DNA of 64,000 bases from Berkiella sp963803015. Lineage in GTDB: Bacteria; Pseudomonadota; Gammaproteobacteria; Berkiellales; Berkiellaceae. Positions 63,999-64,000 of the stretch are shown here, piece after piece. Numbering within the stretch: position 1 is the first letter of the stretch; every line of letters begins with the position of its first letter. The notes below the pieces were generated by a model. The model had not been told where the DNA came from. It saw only the letters and a list, made by a program, of their open reading frames with translations, and did no database searches. The position numbers were made by a program, and so were the translations under genes. The stretch is taken from NCBI GenBank assembly GCA_963803015.1, contig CAWDKV010000004.1, forward strand, positions 62,001-126,000, read 5' to 3'.

Positions 63999-64000
63999 AT

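Overview
This window reads as a chromosomal segment of a gammaproteobacterium, AT-rich by eye, most likely a host-associated member of the Legionellales (Coxiella, Legionella or Berkiella type). The basis is two-fold. The housekeeping blocks are in gammaproteobacterial order: thrS-infC-rpmI-rplT-pheS-pheT-ihfA, gyrA-serC-aroA-cmk-rpsA, lapA-lapB-pyrF and ubiG-mupP-yciK. The gaps between them hold eukaryotic-like proteins (F-box/ankyrin, ankyrin, leucine-rich repeat and PP2C phosphatase proteins) of the kind this order secretes into eukaryotic cells. The genus is an inference.

Layout. 1-6.5 kb: a tripartite RND efflux operon (outer-membrane channel, adaptor, pump) and a small short-chain dehydrogenase. 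6.5-13.5 kb: a PHA synthase facing the other way, a protein resembling the replication-terminator protein Tus, three unrecognised genes and a DUF6629-type membrane protein. 13.5-20.3 kb: tRNA-Pro, then (minus strand) ihfA, pheT, pheS, rplT, rpmI, infC and thrS. infC has the classic AUU start, and pheT lacks its tRNA-binding domain. 20.5-31.1 kb: an LRR membrane protein, tRNA-Val, aspS, three tandem paralogues that each join an N-terminal F-box-like segment to variant ankyrin repeats and a basic C-terminal tail, htpX, and a protein with three long internal repeats. 31-34.7 kb: uvrB, an aspartate aminotransferase and tRNA-Asn. 35-38.2 kb: a four-gene partner-switching module (histidine kinase, response regulator with PP2C phosphatase, RsbW-like kinase, STAS antagonist). 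38.2-44.7 kb: a minus-strand envelope operon, lapA-lapB-pyrF-(wbpL-like)-(wbpM-like)-galU. 44.8-52.4 kb: rpsA, cmk, aroA, serC and gyrA. 52.5-55.3 kb: ubiG, mupP, a small unknown gene and yciK. 55.3-64 kb: a 1030-residue PP2C protein, an ABC importer (binding protein, ATPase, permease) and a 937-residue ankyrin protein running to the window edge.

Three genes (gyrA and the wbpL- and wbpM-like genes) are each broken by a single extra base. gyrA is essential, so at least that break is probably an indel error in the sequence, and the other two should be checked before being called pseudogenes. Three copies of one dispersed intergenic palindrome, and one copy of a second kind beginning CGTCATTGCGAG, lie between genes.

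The most interesting signal is the F-box/ankyrin trio at 24.3-29.0 kb. The three genes share an upstream block, an N-terminal domain that would dock onto a host SCF ubiquitin ligase, and a C-terminal KRAK/KRIK tail that fits a nuclear-localisation signal. Next come the Tus-like gene, the shortened PheT, the 1030-residue PP2C protein and an SH3-ligand-like proline motif in an unknown protein.
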